From NCBI GenBank assembly GCA_020354275.1, contig CP070645.1, positions 480,878 through 492,021 of the forward strand: a stretch of 11,144 bases of DNA. Direction: 5' to 3'. The notes below the pieces were generated by a model. The model did not search any database. It saw nothing but the letters and a program-made list of their open reading frames with translations, and had not been told where the DNA came from. The position numbers and the translations under genes are program-made. Origin of the DNA: Dehalococcoidales bacterium. Lineage in GTDB: Bacteria; Chloroflexota; Dehalococcoidia; Dehalococcoidales; UBA2162. Shown here piece by piece: positions 1 through 6,794 of the stretch. The stretch's first letter is position 1. Every line of letters starts with the position of its first letter.

Positions 1-782
1 AGGGCAATGCCCAGGAATAAACGGTAGGCAAAGGTACCCCCCACCACCGCGAAGAGAACCGCGGTGACCCCGCGGGGCCTAAATAGCCCTTCGCCAATGA
101 TTACCGATGCCAGGCCCATGACGATCATTCCGATCCCCATCCCCACGTCCGAGAACCCCTGGTTCTGAGCTATTAGCGCTCCTGAGAGCGCCACCAGCCC
201 GTTGGATATGGAAACGCCCATAATCGTGGTCATATCGGTGTCACCACCCAGGCCACGCACCATCTGTTCGTTTTCACCGGTGGCTCTCAGTGCCAGGCCG
301 ACCTCGGTTCTTAGAAACCAGTTTAAAATGGCCAGGACTATGGTGGTAAGAATGACCATAAAGACAATTGACAGGACATTATTGCTTTCAATCCCGAAGA
401 ACTGGGATACATGGTCAAAGACGGTTATCTCACGGAGGAGCGGTATGTTGGATCTGCCCATGATCATCAGGTTTATCGAATAAAGGGCTACCATCATCAG
501 GATGCCCGAAAGTAGGGCGTTTATCCTGAGCTTGGTGTTCAGGAGAGAAGTAGCCAGCCCGGCGCAGAGGCCGGCCACTAGTGCGACTAGGGTTGCCAGC
601 CACGGGTTAACGCCGTTTATAATAAGGATGGCAGCCACCGCACCACCCAGAGGAAAGCTCCCATCTACGGTAAGGTCAGGGAAAGCAAGCACACGAAAGG
701 TGATATATACCCCTATGGCTACGAATCCGTAGGCCAGCCCTTCATAGAAGGAAACAGAGAGTAAGTTACCTATCACATCCAA
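1..782 (-). CDS. ABC transporter permease, TrpY-like (C-terminus outside window)
   Basis: Partial gene of about 260 codons that continues past the left edge. I translated it by hand from the minus strand. It is very hydrophobic, with alternating membrane segments. It contains the stretch FPDLTVDGSFPLGG near residues 34-47 and, further in, RTEVGLALRATGEN followed by LIAQNQGFSDVGMGIGM. These are typical of the permease family partnered with ABC_sub_bind proteins (COG4120; BPD_transp_2-like). The only good start is a TTG at 780-782, ten bases after GGAGG (793-797). A GTG two codons later is the alternative, and an in-frame TAG lies just upstream. It follows the substrate-binding gene after a 78-base gap, so the two are probably co-transcribed, with the ATPase expected further left. 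Some family members (TrpXYZ of streptococci) import tryptophan or tyrosine. The substrate here cannot be read from the sequence. Confidence 0.88.
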   Translation of the reverse strand, partial: MDVIGNLLSVSFYEGLAYGFVAIGVYITFRVLAFPDLTVDGSFPLGGAVAAILIINGVNPWLATLVALVAGLCAGLATSLLNTKLRINALLSGILMMVALYSINLMIMGRSNIPLLREITVFDHVSQFFGIESNNVLSIVFMVILTTIVLAILNWFLRTEVGLALRATGENEQMVRGLGGDTDMTTIMGVSISNGLVALSGALIAQNQGFSDVGMGIGMIVMGLASVIIGEGLFRPRGVTAVLFAVVGGTFAYRLFLGIA

Positions 783-860
783 TCGTGTGCTTCCTCCCCT
801 CTAGAACATGGATAGGCTCTATTGGTTATCTTTTTTTATCTTCCTATATTTTCAGCTTTA

Positions 861-1895
861 CTATTCCTCGTATATTACGTCTGCGTCATCTATTACCGAT
901 TGCGGGATGGTTATCCCCATTCTCTCCGCGGCTGCGGTGTTTATCGATAGAAAGATCGTTTCCCCTTTTTCCACCGGGACATCATTGGCTGTGCCGTCCC
1001 CGCTCAGTATTCTGGCTACCATCTCGCCGGTCTGATAGCCGATGTCGTAGTAGTCAAATCCCCAGCAGGCTACTCCGCCCCTCTCAATTGATGGGTCATC
1101 AGAGGGGAACAGTGGTATATCGTTTGCCTCGCAGACGCCAATCAGTGCCTCCAGCCCGGTTACCACGGTATTATCGGTACCGACCCAGATAACATCTACC
1201 TGGCCTACTAATGCTTGCGCTGCCGTCAGTACTTCGGCGCTGGTGGACACCGTTCCCTCTACGACTTCGATGCCCTTGGCTTCACATGCTTCCCTGAGCT
1301 TTTCTGTCAGGAAGACCGAGTTTGACTCGCCGGCATTATATAGGGTGCCTAGGGTTTGAACTCCGGGGACTATCTCCAGTATCAGATCGATGTCATCGGC
1401 CACCGAGACCATGTCGCTAACCCCGCTCACATTTTCATCGGGATGAGAATCCCAGTCCACTACCATCCCTGAACCAACGGGGTCGGTAATGGCTGAAAAT
1501 ACAACCGGAATGTCTGTCCCTTCAACGGCACTGATGGCTGCCTGGGTATTTGGAGTAGCGATGGTAACAATGACATCCACCTTGTCGTCAACAAACTTCT
1601 GGGCAATCGAAGCCGTCAATGACATATCAAGTTCACTATTCTGATAGTCGTATTCTATAGCCTTCTTGGTCAAACCGGCCGGGCAGGTTTCTCCCGTAGC
1701 CACATATCCAGCGGCTAGCAGGCCAGCCATAATACCCTCCCGGGTAGCATCTAACGCTGGGTGGGTCACCAGCTGGCTGATGCCGACACGGTATATTTCT
1801 TCACCGCCATCTGCACAGCCTGTCGTTATCGGTACGATCAGGAGTAACACTAGGCATATACCGAGTACTATGCTAAATAGCCCTTTCTTTCTCAT
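861..1895 (-). CDS. ABC transporter substrate-binding lipoprotein, TrpX-like (ABC_sub_bind family)
   Basis: A 344-residue extracytoplasmic solute receptor. The N-terminus is a lipoprotein signal: MRKK, a hydrophobic core at residues 6-24, then a lipobox-like ITTGC with the lipidated cysteine at 27. The mature part carries the family hallmarks of COG2984: VGISQLVTHPALDATREG (37-54), IATPNTQAA (112-120), PVVFSAITDPVGSG (130-143), TLGTLYNAGESNS (181-193) and the hinge-region GTDN (239-242). I chose the ATG at 1893-1895 because TAAGGAGGC (1904-1912) sits just before it and the signal peptide then starts properly. A GTG ten codons upstream (1923-1925) would add an unlikely prefix and has no ribosome site. 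The permease gene follows directly. Known relatives bind tryptophan or tyrosine, but specificity in this family varies widely, so the ligand remains open. Confidence 0.9.
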   Translation of the reverse strand: MRKKGLFSIVLGICLVLLLIVPITTGCADGGEEIYRVGISQLVTHPALDATREGIMAGLLAAGYVATGETCPAGLTKKAIEYDYQNSELDMSLTASIAQKFVDDKVDVIVTIATPNTQAAISAVEGTDIPVVFSAITDPVGSGMVVDWDSHPDENVSGVSDMVSVADDIDLILEIVPGVQTLGTLYNAGESNSVFLTEKLREACEAKGIEVVEGTVSTSAEVLTAAQALVGQVDVIWVGTDNTVVTGLEALIGVCEANDIPLFPSDDPSIERGGVACWGFDYYDIGYQTGEMVARILSGDGTANDVPVEKGETIFLSINTAAAERMGITIPQSVIDDADVIYEE

Positions 1896-1962
1896 TAAAA
1901 AAAGCCTCCTTAGAACTATAACCACTAATGTTCAGGGTAACCCAGATTATTTCTATACTTAC

Positions 1963-1971
1963 CACCTCCTT
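1963..1971 (-). promoter_or_regulatory. Orphan Shine-Dalgarno sequence upstream of the TrpX-like gene
   Basis: Read on the minus strand these nine bases are AAGGAGGTG, a perfect complement of the conserved 16S rRNA 3' end. No ATG, GTG or TTG lies 4-12 bases downstream, and stops TAA, TAG and TAA follow almost at once in one frame. It is separate from the true ribosome site of the binding-protein gene at 1904-1912. It could be a remnant of a lost leader ORF, a ribosome standby site, or chance. Confidence 0.4.
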
Positions 1972-1985
1972 TGTTACGGCTAGCT

Positions 1986-2028
1986 TATGATACCAATGTA
2001 ATTAATATGGATTCAATCTATGATACCA
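1986..2028 (-). repeat. Direct repeat pair TGGTATCATA, candidate operator
   Basis: The 10-mer TGGTATCATA (minus strand) occurs at 1986-1995 and again at 2019-2028, start to start 33 bases, about three turns of the helix. The core TGGTATCA is itself an imperfect palindrome (6 of 8 positions). The pair lies in the 246-base gap before the TrpX-like gene and overlaps promoter-like sequences, which is a common layout for a repressor or activator site. No regulator gene is in view. Confidence 0.35.
1987..2016 (-). promoter_or_regulatory. Candidate promoter for the TrpX-like transporter genes
   Basis: On the minus strand, TTGAAT (2011-2016) is followed after 18 bases by TATCAT (1987-1992), five of six matches to a sigma-70 -10 box. 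The -10 box falls inside the proximal copy of the TGGTATCATA repeat. A second -35-like TTGACG (2034-2039) lies just upstream. Transcription would start about 80 bases before the gene. This is motif matching only. Confidence 0.3.
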
Positions 2029-2072
2029 GATTACGTCAAATAACGGGTGGATTTGGGTTTTGTCGTTGCTAT

Positions 2073-2093
2073 ATCACCCGATCTGGCGGTGAT
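2073..2093. repeat. Inverted repeat (6-bp arms, 9-base loop)
   Basis: ATCACC (2073-2078) and GGTGAT (2088-2093) can pair across a nine-base loop. The element lies about 50 bases beyond the stop codon of the 133-residue membrane protein gene. No run of T follows on either strand, so it is at best a weak or factor-assisted terminator, or an RNA 3'-end stabiliser. Confidence 0.25.
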
Positions 2094-2141
2094 GCCGGTG
2101 GAGCTGGTGCTCGTACTCGGTTCATAATGCATGCTTTCGGG

Positions 2142-2543
2142 CTACCTGATGACAAAAGGTATAACCAGGGCGATTATGCCGGTGAAAACAACGGCCAGAA
2201 TAAAAAGGTTATACCTGGTGTTGTAGTTACTCAAAAGGGAGGCATCATAATATCCTTCCACTTCCTGATCCCGGTACATCTTGAGTAGCCCCTCGACTAA
2301 TTTAATCCTTGTTTGTTTCCCTTTTAAAAGCCCTAAGATAACCACCATGTTGACCACTATCAGGAGGGCGACAAACATGGCCATCACGGTGTTGGCCGTC
2401 AGGCTCCTCCCCGCAGCAGCCACCCCGGAATTAACGCCCAGGGTTAACAGGTTGAGCAGGATTGCGGTAAGGATGAATATTGTATCGGTGCGCCCGTTTT
2501 GCTGGAGTTCGCTGATAATATGCTCATGCACTCTTTCGATCAT
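2142..2543 (-). CDS. Small membrane protein of unknown function (three predicted helices)
   Basis: A 133-residue protein that I do not recognise. A charged amphipathic N-terminus (residues 1-20, with His, Glu and Arg) precedes three hydrophobic segments at about 21-40, 52-73 and 111-131. Between helices two and three lies a polar stretch of about 37 residues that begins KGKQTR and contains Tyr-rich YYDASLLSNYNTRYN. The start ATG (2541-2543) is supported by AAGGAGAG three bases upstream, so this is a well-translated real gene rather than a chance frame. It stands alone, 139 bases after the TauE-like gene and 246 bases before the transporter genes. Nothing in the sequence points to catalysis. 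A role in membrane sensing or as a small accessory subunit is possible but not shown. Confidence 0.75.
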   Translation of the reverse strand: MIERVHEHIISELQQNGRTDTIFILTAILLNLLTLGVNSGVAAAGRSLTANTVMAMFVALLIVVNMVVILGLLKGKQTRIKLVEGLLKMYRDQEVEGYYDASLLSNYNTRYNLFILAVVFTGIIALVIPFVIR

Positions 2544-2596
2544 TTGCTCTCCTTAAGAAAGGGGCATTCCTGGTAGCCTTTTTAATTACTTAGTTT

Positions 2597-2605
2597 ATCA
2601 TAACA
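2597..2605 (-). promoter_or_regulatory. Candidate extended -10 promoter for the small membrane protein
   Basis: On the minus strand TGTTATGAT fits an extended -10 element (TGnTATAAT with one change). It is placed about 50 bases before the start of the 133-residue membrane protein gene. No convincing -35 box is present at the usual distance. Confidence 0.25.
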
Positions 2606-2682
2606 GGTTCGCTTGATTTTATCTATACCCTTCAGCCTAAAAACCGATAATAGTTCACTGTAGCTGGAGACCCGCTTTGTTT

Positions 2683-3510
2683 TCACAGTGGCCAACCCAG
2701 CCGTTCGAAGATACCGAGCATCCTGAGCCCCATATAGAACATGATGGTAACAAACAGGTATTTCAGTAATCTGGCCGGTATCCGGTGGGCTACAATGGCA
2801 CCGACCTGGGCCATACTGATACTGGTTACGGACAGCAATAACCAAGATTGCAGGTTTACATAACCGAGGCAGTAAGCGGGCAGGTCGCTGACACCAGTTC
2901 CGCTGATAATATAGCCGATAACACCGCCGGTGCTGGTCAGGATCATCATGGCCAGCGATGTGGCGGTAGCGTTATGCATCCTGAACCTTAACGCCAGCGT
3001 CATCACCGGCACCGCCAGTATGCCCCCGCCGATACCAAGTATGCCCGTTATGATGCCAATGGGAATCGCCCAGGCTATCCATAGCAGTGGATTAGTTCTG
3101 TGGTGGTCTTCAATATCAAGTGGTCGGGAAAACACCATCCAGACACCACCAATCAATACCAGGATGCCGAAGGCTATAGTCAGTCCTTCCCCGGGGAGGC
3201 GGGCAGCGATAGCAGCCCCGCCGAAGGACCCAATCAGGCTACAGCTTCCCATCACGATGGCAGACCGCCAGAAGACGGTGCCGTTCCTGTGGTGTCTCCA
3301 GGTACCGCTGATGGCGGTGGGCAGAATGACCATCAGGTTGGTACCGAAGGCCAGCTTGATGGCGGTATCGGCCGAGATACCGGGCAGGGTGGTGTATATC
3401 ATATACTGGACGGGGGTCATTATGAAGGCACCGCCCAGTCCCAGAATACTGCCGGCGAAACCGGCCCCGGCCCCTGTTAGCAGCAAGATTATGATGTGGG
3501 TAACTGTCAT
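2683..3510 (-). CDS. TauE/SafE family sulfite/anion exporter
   Basis: A 275-residue inner-membrane transporter of the TauE/SafE family (PF01925), full length for the family. It shows the expected two-fold internal repeat. The first half begins with GAGAGFAGSILGLGGAFIM (about 13-31) and the second with GIITGILGIGGGILAVPVM (about 152-170). Each is a glycine-rich re-entrant motif followed by a Pro, and about eight membrane segments result. A charged loop (RPLDIEDHHRTN, 129-140) separates the halves. Members export sulfite, sulfoacetate, sulfonates or other small organic anions, so the substrate here is open. The start ATG (3508-3510) has no strong ribosome site. The nearest AGGAG is about 18 bases away and an in-frame TAA excludes a longer start. 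It is divergent from sucC and shares the 251-base control region with it. Confidence 0.88.
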   Translation of the reverse strand: MTVTHIIILLLTGAGAGFAGSILGLGGAFIMTPVQYMIYTTLPGISADTAIKLAFGTNLMVILPTAISGTWRHHRNGTVFWRSAIVMGSCSLIGSFGGAAIAARLPGEGLTIAFGILVLIGGVWMVFSRPLDIEDHHRTNPLLWIAWAIPIGIITGILGIGGGILAVPVMTLALRFRMHNATATSLAMMILTSTGGVIGYIISGTGVSDLPAYCLGYVNLQSWLLLSVTSISMAQVGAIVAHRIPARLLKYLFVTIMFYMGLRMLGIFERLGWPL

Positions 3511-3571
3511 TTCGGTGGCTTTTTACTGCTCCTGAAATATAAGATGGTTTCCTGTGTCAGTTCCTTCCGGG

Positions 3572-3589
3572 ATTATAGCTAGGATTATA
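3572..3589 (-). promoter_or_regulatory. Twin TATAAT boxes upstream of the TauE-like gene
   Basis: Two exact TATAAT hexamers on the minus strand (3584-3589 and 3572-3577), 12 bases apart, lie 60-80 bases before the TauE-like gene. Neither has a good -35 box at 16-18 bases. TTGTCA (3612-3617) is 22 bases from the first, which is too far for a standard sigma-70 promoter. One of the two boxes is probably the -10 element of this gene. Confidence 0.35.
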
Positions 3590-3610
3590 ACACAATGCTG
3601 CTACCATTCC

Positions 3611-3639
3611 TTGACAACTTGGTCTGGACTAACTAGACT
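3611..3639 (+). promoter_or_regulatory. Candidate sigma-70 promoter of the C4/TCA operon
   Basis: TTGACA (3611-3616) is a perfect -35 box. A 17-base spacer leads to TAGACT (3634-3639), four of six matches to the -10 consensus. It would give a leader of about 115 bases before sucC. It is the best rightward promoter I can see, and no equally good one was found between the later genes. Confidence 0.5.
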
Positions 3640-3683
3640 GGTATTCAGGAGACAGTTCTAATAACCGGGTCACCACTGGTATT
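3637..3683 (+). repeat. Direct repeat ACTGGTATT in the operon leader
   Basis: The 9-mer ACTGGTATT occurs at 3637-3645 and 3675-3683, 38 bases apart, with the first copy overlapping the end of the -10 box. The arrangement could be a regulator site controlling the operon. The core TGGTAT is shared with the repeat upstream of the TrpX-like gene, but a six-base match is expected by chance several times in this window. Confidence 0.25.
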
Positions 3684-3728
3684 TTAAGCCTGATTACCGC
3701 GTATTTTGCATGGAGTGGATTATACGGC

Positions 3729-3743
3729 CCAAACGGCCTTTGG
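3729..3743 (+). other. Small hairpin just upstream of sucC
   Basis: CCAAA (3729-3733) and TTTGG (3739-3743) can pair around the five-base loop CGGCC, ending 18 bases before the sucC ATG. No Shine-Dalgarno sequence is visible between the hairpin and the start codon. It may affect initiation, but the stem is short. Confidence 0.25.
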
Positions 3744-3761
3744 TGATAGTCGTTCCACAAG

Positions 3762-4892
3762 ATGAAGCTTTTTGAATATGAGGCAAAGGAAATACTAGCC
3801 CGGTATGGCATTACCGTCCCTCGCGGTGCGGTGGCCAGTAGTCCCGTTGAGGTGGAGGAGGTGGCGCGGGAAATAGGCGGGCCGGTGGCTCTCAAATCCC
3901 AGGTACTGGTAGCAGGCCGGGGCAAGGCTGGAGGAATAGTATTCGCTGACAACGCTGTTGAAGCCGGAAAAGCCGCTACCGGGTTAATCGGCAGCGATAT
4001 CAAGGGAAGCCTGGTAAGGCAGCTACTAGTCGAGGAAAAGCTGGATATCACCAGGGAGTTTTATGCCTCTGTAGCGGTTGACCGGCAGGCCAGACGGTAT
4101 GTCGTTCTGGTTTCCACCGAGGGCGGGGTTGACATCGAAGAGACAGCCCTTGCTTCGCCAGATAAAATAGCACGTTGCTGGGTTGACCCTATTACTGGTT
4201 TCAACAAGACCGGTGTGGAAGAAGAACTGTCGGGCCAGCTTGAAATCGGCCGGGAAGATGCCATCGGGCTGGCGGATATCATCGCAACCCTTTATACGGT
4301 AGCCCTTGACTGCGATGCCGAGCTGGTTGAGCTCAATCCTCTGGGCAGGACGGAATCAGGGGGGATGGTGGCGGCTGATGCCCGGATAATAATTGACGAT
4401 AACGCCCTCTTCCGTCACCCTGAATTAACGGATAGTGCCGCCGTTGGCTTTGATGATACCACTCTGGAAGCCGAAGCGCGGAGATCTAATCTGGCGTATG
4501 TGGATCTGGATGGTGACATCGGCATTGTCGGTAACGGCGCCGGTCTGGTTATGGCTACCCTGGACCTGGTTTACCACTTCGGCGGCCGTCCGGCCAACTT
4601 TCTAGATATCGGTGGCGGCGGCAGTCTGGATATCACCAGGAAGGGGGTGCTTCTGGTTATGTCCAGGCCGGAGGTAAAGGCGGTGCTGGTGAATATCCTG
4701 GGCGGGATAACCCGCTGCGACGTGGTTGCCCAGGCGGTCATCGAGGCGCTCAATGAGTCAAGCGTGAAAAAACCGGTGGTGGTTAGGATGATGGGTACAA
4801 ATGAAGCAGAGGGCAACCGGATGCTGCGTGAGGCTGGAATCAACAGCTATCCCGATATGGAAAAAGCCATCGAGGAAATCGTAAAGTTATAA
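3762..4892 (+). CDS. sucC: Succinyl-CoA synthetase (ADP-forming) beta subunit
   Basis: A 376-residue ATP-grasp subunit, close to the usual 385-390. It forms succinyl-CoA from succinate, CoA and ATP (reversible) together with SucD. The ATP-grasp part holds Lys45 and the glycine-rich AGRGKAGG (51-58), and VSTEGGVDIE (117-126). ELNPL (189-193) and Asp206 sit with the same 14-residue spacing as the Mg-binding Asn and Asp of E. coli SucC. The CoA-ligase domain carries NGAGLVMATLD (258-268), NFLDIGGG (279-286) and the phosphate-binding loop NILGGITRCD (311-320). The ATG matches the family N-terminus, and an in-frame TAG a few codons upstream excludes extension, yet no ribosome site is visible. It is first in the rightward operon, seven bases before sucD. 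Malate-CoA ligase (MtkA) is very similar and cannot be fully excluded. Confidence 0.93.
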   Translation: MKLFEYEAKEILARYGITVPRGAVASSPVEVEEVAREIGGPVALKSQVLVAGRGKAGGIVFADNAVEAGKAATGLIGSDIKGSLVRQLLVEEKLDITREFYASVAVDRQARRYVVLVSTEGGVDIEETALASPDKIARCWVDPITGFNKTGVEEELSGQLEIGREDAIGLADIIATLYTVALDCDAELVELNPLGRTESGGMVAADARIIIDDNALFRHPELTDSAAVGFDDTTLEAEARRSNLAYVDLDGDIGIVGNGAGLVMATLDLVYHFGGRPANFLDIGGGGSLDITRKGVLLVMSRPEVKAVLVNILGGITRCDVVAQAVIEALNESSVKKPVVVRMMGTNEAEGNRMLREAGINSYPDMEKAIEEIVKL

Positions 4893-4899
4893 CTCTGTT

Positions 4900-5790
4900 A
4901 TGAGTATTATTATAGGTAAGGACTCCAAGGTTATCGTCCAGGGCATTACCGGCAGCGAAGGGAGCTTCCATACCGCTTCAATGCTGGGTTACGGAACGCC
5001 AGTAGTTGCCGGGGTGACCCCGGGCAAAGGCGGACAGGAGGTAGAGGGTGTGCCTGTTTATAACACGGTTGCCGAGGCTGTCGGTAGCCACGGCACCGAT
5101 ACATCAATCATGTTTGTTCCGGCCCGTTTCGCTACTGATGCCGTTATAGAGGCTATTGATGCCGGGCTCAAGACGCTGGTGGTCATTACCGAGGGCATTC
5201 CGCAGAAGGATGCCATAGCGTTCGTTGCCCGGGCTACCCAAAAAGGAGGCGTCACCATTATCGGGCCTAACTGTCCCGGCATCATCAGCCCGCCGCACCG
5301 GGTGAAGGTTGGTATTATGCCGAACCATATCTTCAAGCCGGGGAGTGTCGGCATTGCCTCCAGGAGCGGCACCCTGACCTATGAGATTGCCTGGCACATC
5401 ACCAGCGCCGGTCTGGGCCAGAGCACCTGTGTTGGCCTCGGGGGCGATGCTATTGTCGGCCTTGATTTTATCAAACTGCTGGAGCTATTCCAGGATGATG
5501 AGGAGACTGAGAGTATAGTTCTGATTGGTGAGATAGGCGGTAATGCCGAGGAACTGGCCGCTGAATATATCGCCGAAACAGGATACCCCAAGCCGGTGGT
5601 GGCCTATATTGCCGGCAGGTTGGCACCTTCGGGTAAGCGCATGGGGCATGCCGGGGCAATAATAATGGGTGCAAGCGGTACAGCGAAGTCCAAGATTGAC
5701 GCCTTTGCCAGGGCCGGTGTGCCGGTGGTCGAGAAACCCAGCGACATCGTCGGCTTCCTGGCGAAACAGGAGAAATTACAGAATGGATAA
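4900..5790 (+). CDS. sucD: Succinyl-CoA synthetase alpha subunit
   Basis: A 296-residue CoA-binding and phosphohistidine subunit, normal length for SucD. The N-terminal Rossmann domain has VIVQGITGSEGSFHT (11-25), the CoA-binding loop. VAGVTPGKGG (36-45), VITEGIP (95-101) and IGPNCPG (121-127) follow, all hallmark motifs. The phosphorylated histidine is His250 in MGHAGAII, preceded by AGRLAPSGKR (238-247). With the beta subunit it makes or uses succinyl-CoA with substrate-level phosphorylation. Only seven bases separate it from sucC, and its last eight bases overlap the start of the next gene, so translational coupling is likely. The ATG at 4900 aligns with the family start although no strong ribosome site precedes it. 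The paralogous malate-CoA ligase alpha subunit (MtkB) is a less likely alternative. Confidence 0.93.
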   Translation: MSIIIGKDSKVIVQGITGSEGSFHTASMLGYGTPVVAGVTPGKGGQEVEGVPVYNTVAEAVGSHGTDTSIMFVPARFATDAVIEAIDAGLKTLVVITEGIPQKDAIAFVARATQKGGVTIIGPNCPGIISPPHRVKVGIMPNHIFKPGSVGIASRSGTLTYEIAWHITSAGLGQSTCVGLGGDAIVGLDFIKLLELFQDDEETESIVLIGEIGGNAEELAAEYIAETGYPKPVVAYIAGRLAPSGKRMGHAGAIIMGASGTAKSKIDAFARAGVPVVEKPSDIVGFLAKQEKLQNG

Positions 5791-6790
5791 TAAGGAACTG
5801 ATTCCTCCCGGGTTGGTTTACCTGGCCGATAATATTACCTCCAAGGGGAATCTGCTGGGTGCTGCCCGCGGAGCCGGTGCCAGGTGGGCGAAAGACCTGA
5901 AACTACCGCAGCAGGCAGAGACTATCCTGTTCGCCGGCTGCGGTTACCAGTTCAGCAGTGAGTTGGAATCACTGATGTCCCTGATACGGAGGATAGACAA
6001 AAGTGCGGTCAGCACCGAGATGGCCATGAGCCTGGCCGGTTTCCAGAAAAGGCTGGGGATCGATGCTGCCGGGATGTACCGCAGGCTAATGGCACGGGAT
6101 AAAGACGATGGTGCCCAGCCATTGAGGGATGCCGTCAAGGTGCTGGCCAATATGGGGATTGAAGTGGGCTACATGGCTGACGAAGAGCCGTGCTGCGGGG
6201 GATTGCTCCACTATATTGGTTTACATAATGATTTTAACCGGCACGCCCGGGAGACGCATGATCGTCTTGTCGCCGCTGGTGTAAAGCGAATCATAAGCCT
6301 GGTTCCTTCCTGCACCTATACGTTACGCAACCTGATTCCGGCCAGCACCGGTGCTCAGGGAATAGAGATCAGGCATTTCTGTGAGATTGTCGCTGAGAAT
6401 GTTTCCTCGGTTGAACTAAAATGGCGTGGTGAAGTGAAGGTGGCCTACCATGACCCCTGTCAACTGGTACGTTACCTGGGGCTAGTAGAGGAACCCCGAA
6501 GTATATTGAGGGCTATCAAAGGTATGGAGCTGGTCGAAAACGAGCTGACCAGCGGCTGGTGGGCGACCTGTTGCGGCGGCGGGGGAGGTTTCGAGGCGGT
6601 CTTCCCCGAGCTGAGCCAGATTCTGGCGGTGAACCGGGCCAGGGAACTGCTTGATACCGGGGCGGAGATTATTGTCACCCACTGCCCGGGCTGCATCATG
6701 CAGCTTGAGACCGGGCTTAAAGAGATAAAGGCGAGTGGTGTAAAAGTGTTTGATCTTGCCCAGGTAGTGGCCATGGCTATGGAGGAATAG
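5783..6790 (+). CDS. CCG-domain (HdrB/LutA/SdhE-like) iron-sulfur oxidoreductase subunit
   Basis: A 335-residue protein with two cysteine-rich CCG domains (PF02754), as found in HdrB, LutA, GlpC and SdhE. The first domain has Cys53 (FAGCGYQ), CCGG at 137-140 and a single Cys177 (VPSCTYT), so it is degenerate. The second is canonical: Cys226 (YHDPCQ), CCG at 263-265 and CPGC at 301-304. This domain can hold the non-cubane [4Fe-4S] pair of heterodisulfide reductase. The N-terminal 45 residues resemble the linker that follows a ferredoxin domain in GlpC-type proteins, but no ferredoxin motif is present. The ATG at 5783 overlaps the sucD stop and has AGGAG eleven bases upstream; a longer open frame from 5669 reads through sucD and is rejected. 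It is tightly coupled to the LutB-like gene, four bases away. Exact role unproven. Confidence 0.85.
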   Translation: MDNKELIPPGLVYLADNITSKGNLLGAARGAGARWAKDLKLPQQAETILFAGCGYQFSSELESLMSLIRRIDKSAVSTEMAMSLAGFQKRLGIDAAGMYRRLMARDKDDGAQPLRDAVKVLANMGIEVGYMADEEPCCGGLLHYIGLHNDFNRHARETHDRLVAAGVKRIISLVPSCTYTLRNLIPASTGAQGIEIRHFCEIVAENVSSVELKWRGEVKVAYHDPCQLVRYLGLVEEPRSILRAIKGMELVENELTSGWWATCCGGGGGFEAVFPELSQILAVNRARELLDTGAEIIVTHCPGCIMQLETGLKEIKASGVKVFDLAQVVAMAMEE

Positions 6791-6794
6791 GGAG

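Noticed and set aside
785..1192. Plus-strand open frame of 135 codons opposite the TrpX-like gene
   Set aside because: It is antisense to a clearly recognised gene, and its Ser/Arg/Pro-rich translation is typical of a shadow frame.
1923..1925. Upstream GTG as start of the TrpX-like protein
   Set aside because: It would place ten residues before the lipoprotein signal and lacks a nearby ribosome site, whereas the ATG at 1893-1895 has a strong one.
2073..2093. Rho-independent terminator after the small membrane protein gene
   Set aside because: The inverted repeat is real but no T-rich tail follows on either strand.
1971..2288. Plus-strand open frame of 105 codons across the gap before the TrpX-like gene
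   Set aside because: No ribosome site is present, a large part is antisense to the small membrane protein, and the composition is unlike a real protein.
2582..2845. Open frame of 87 codons on the minus strand at the end of the TauE-like gene
   Set aside because: Most of it lies inside the TauE-like gene in another frame, and the product has no recognisable features.
2930..3535. Plus-strand open frame of 201 codons opposite the TauE-like gene
   Set aside because: It is the long antisense shadow of a membrane protein gene with a clear family match, and its translation shows no family features.
3710..3775. Short leader ORF (21 codons, ATG at 3710) overlapping the sucC start
   Set aside because: It has no Shine-Dalgarno sequence and no amino acid pattern suggesting attenuation, so it is no better than chance.
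5669..5782. N-terminal extension of the CCG protein by 38 codons
   Set aside because: It would overlap sucD by over 100 bases, its sequence is the low-complexity product of reading sucD out of frame, and the ATG at 5783 has a ribosome site and a sensible N-terminus.
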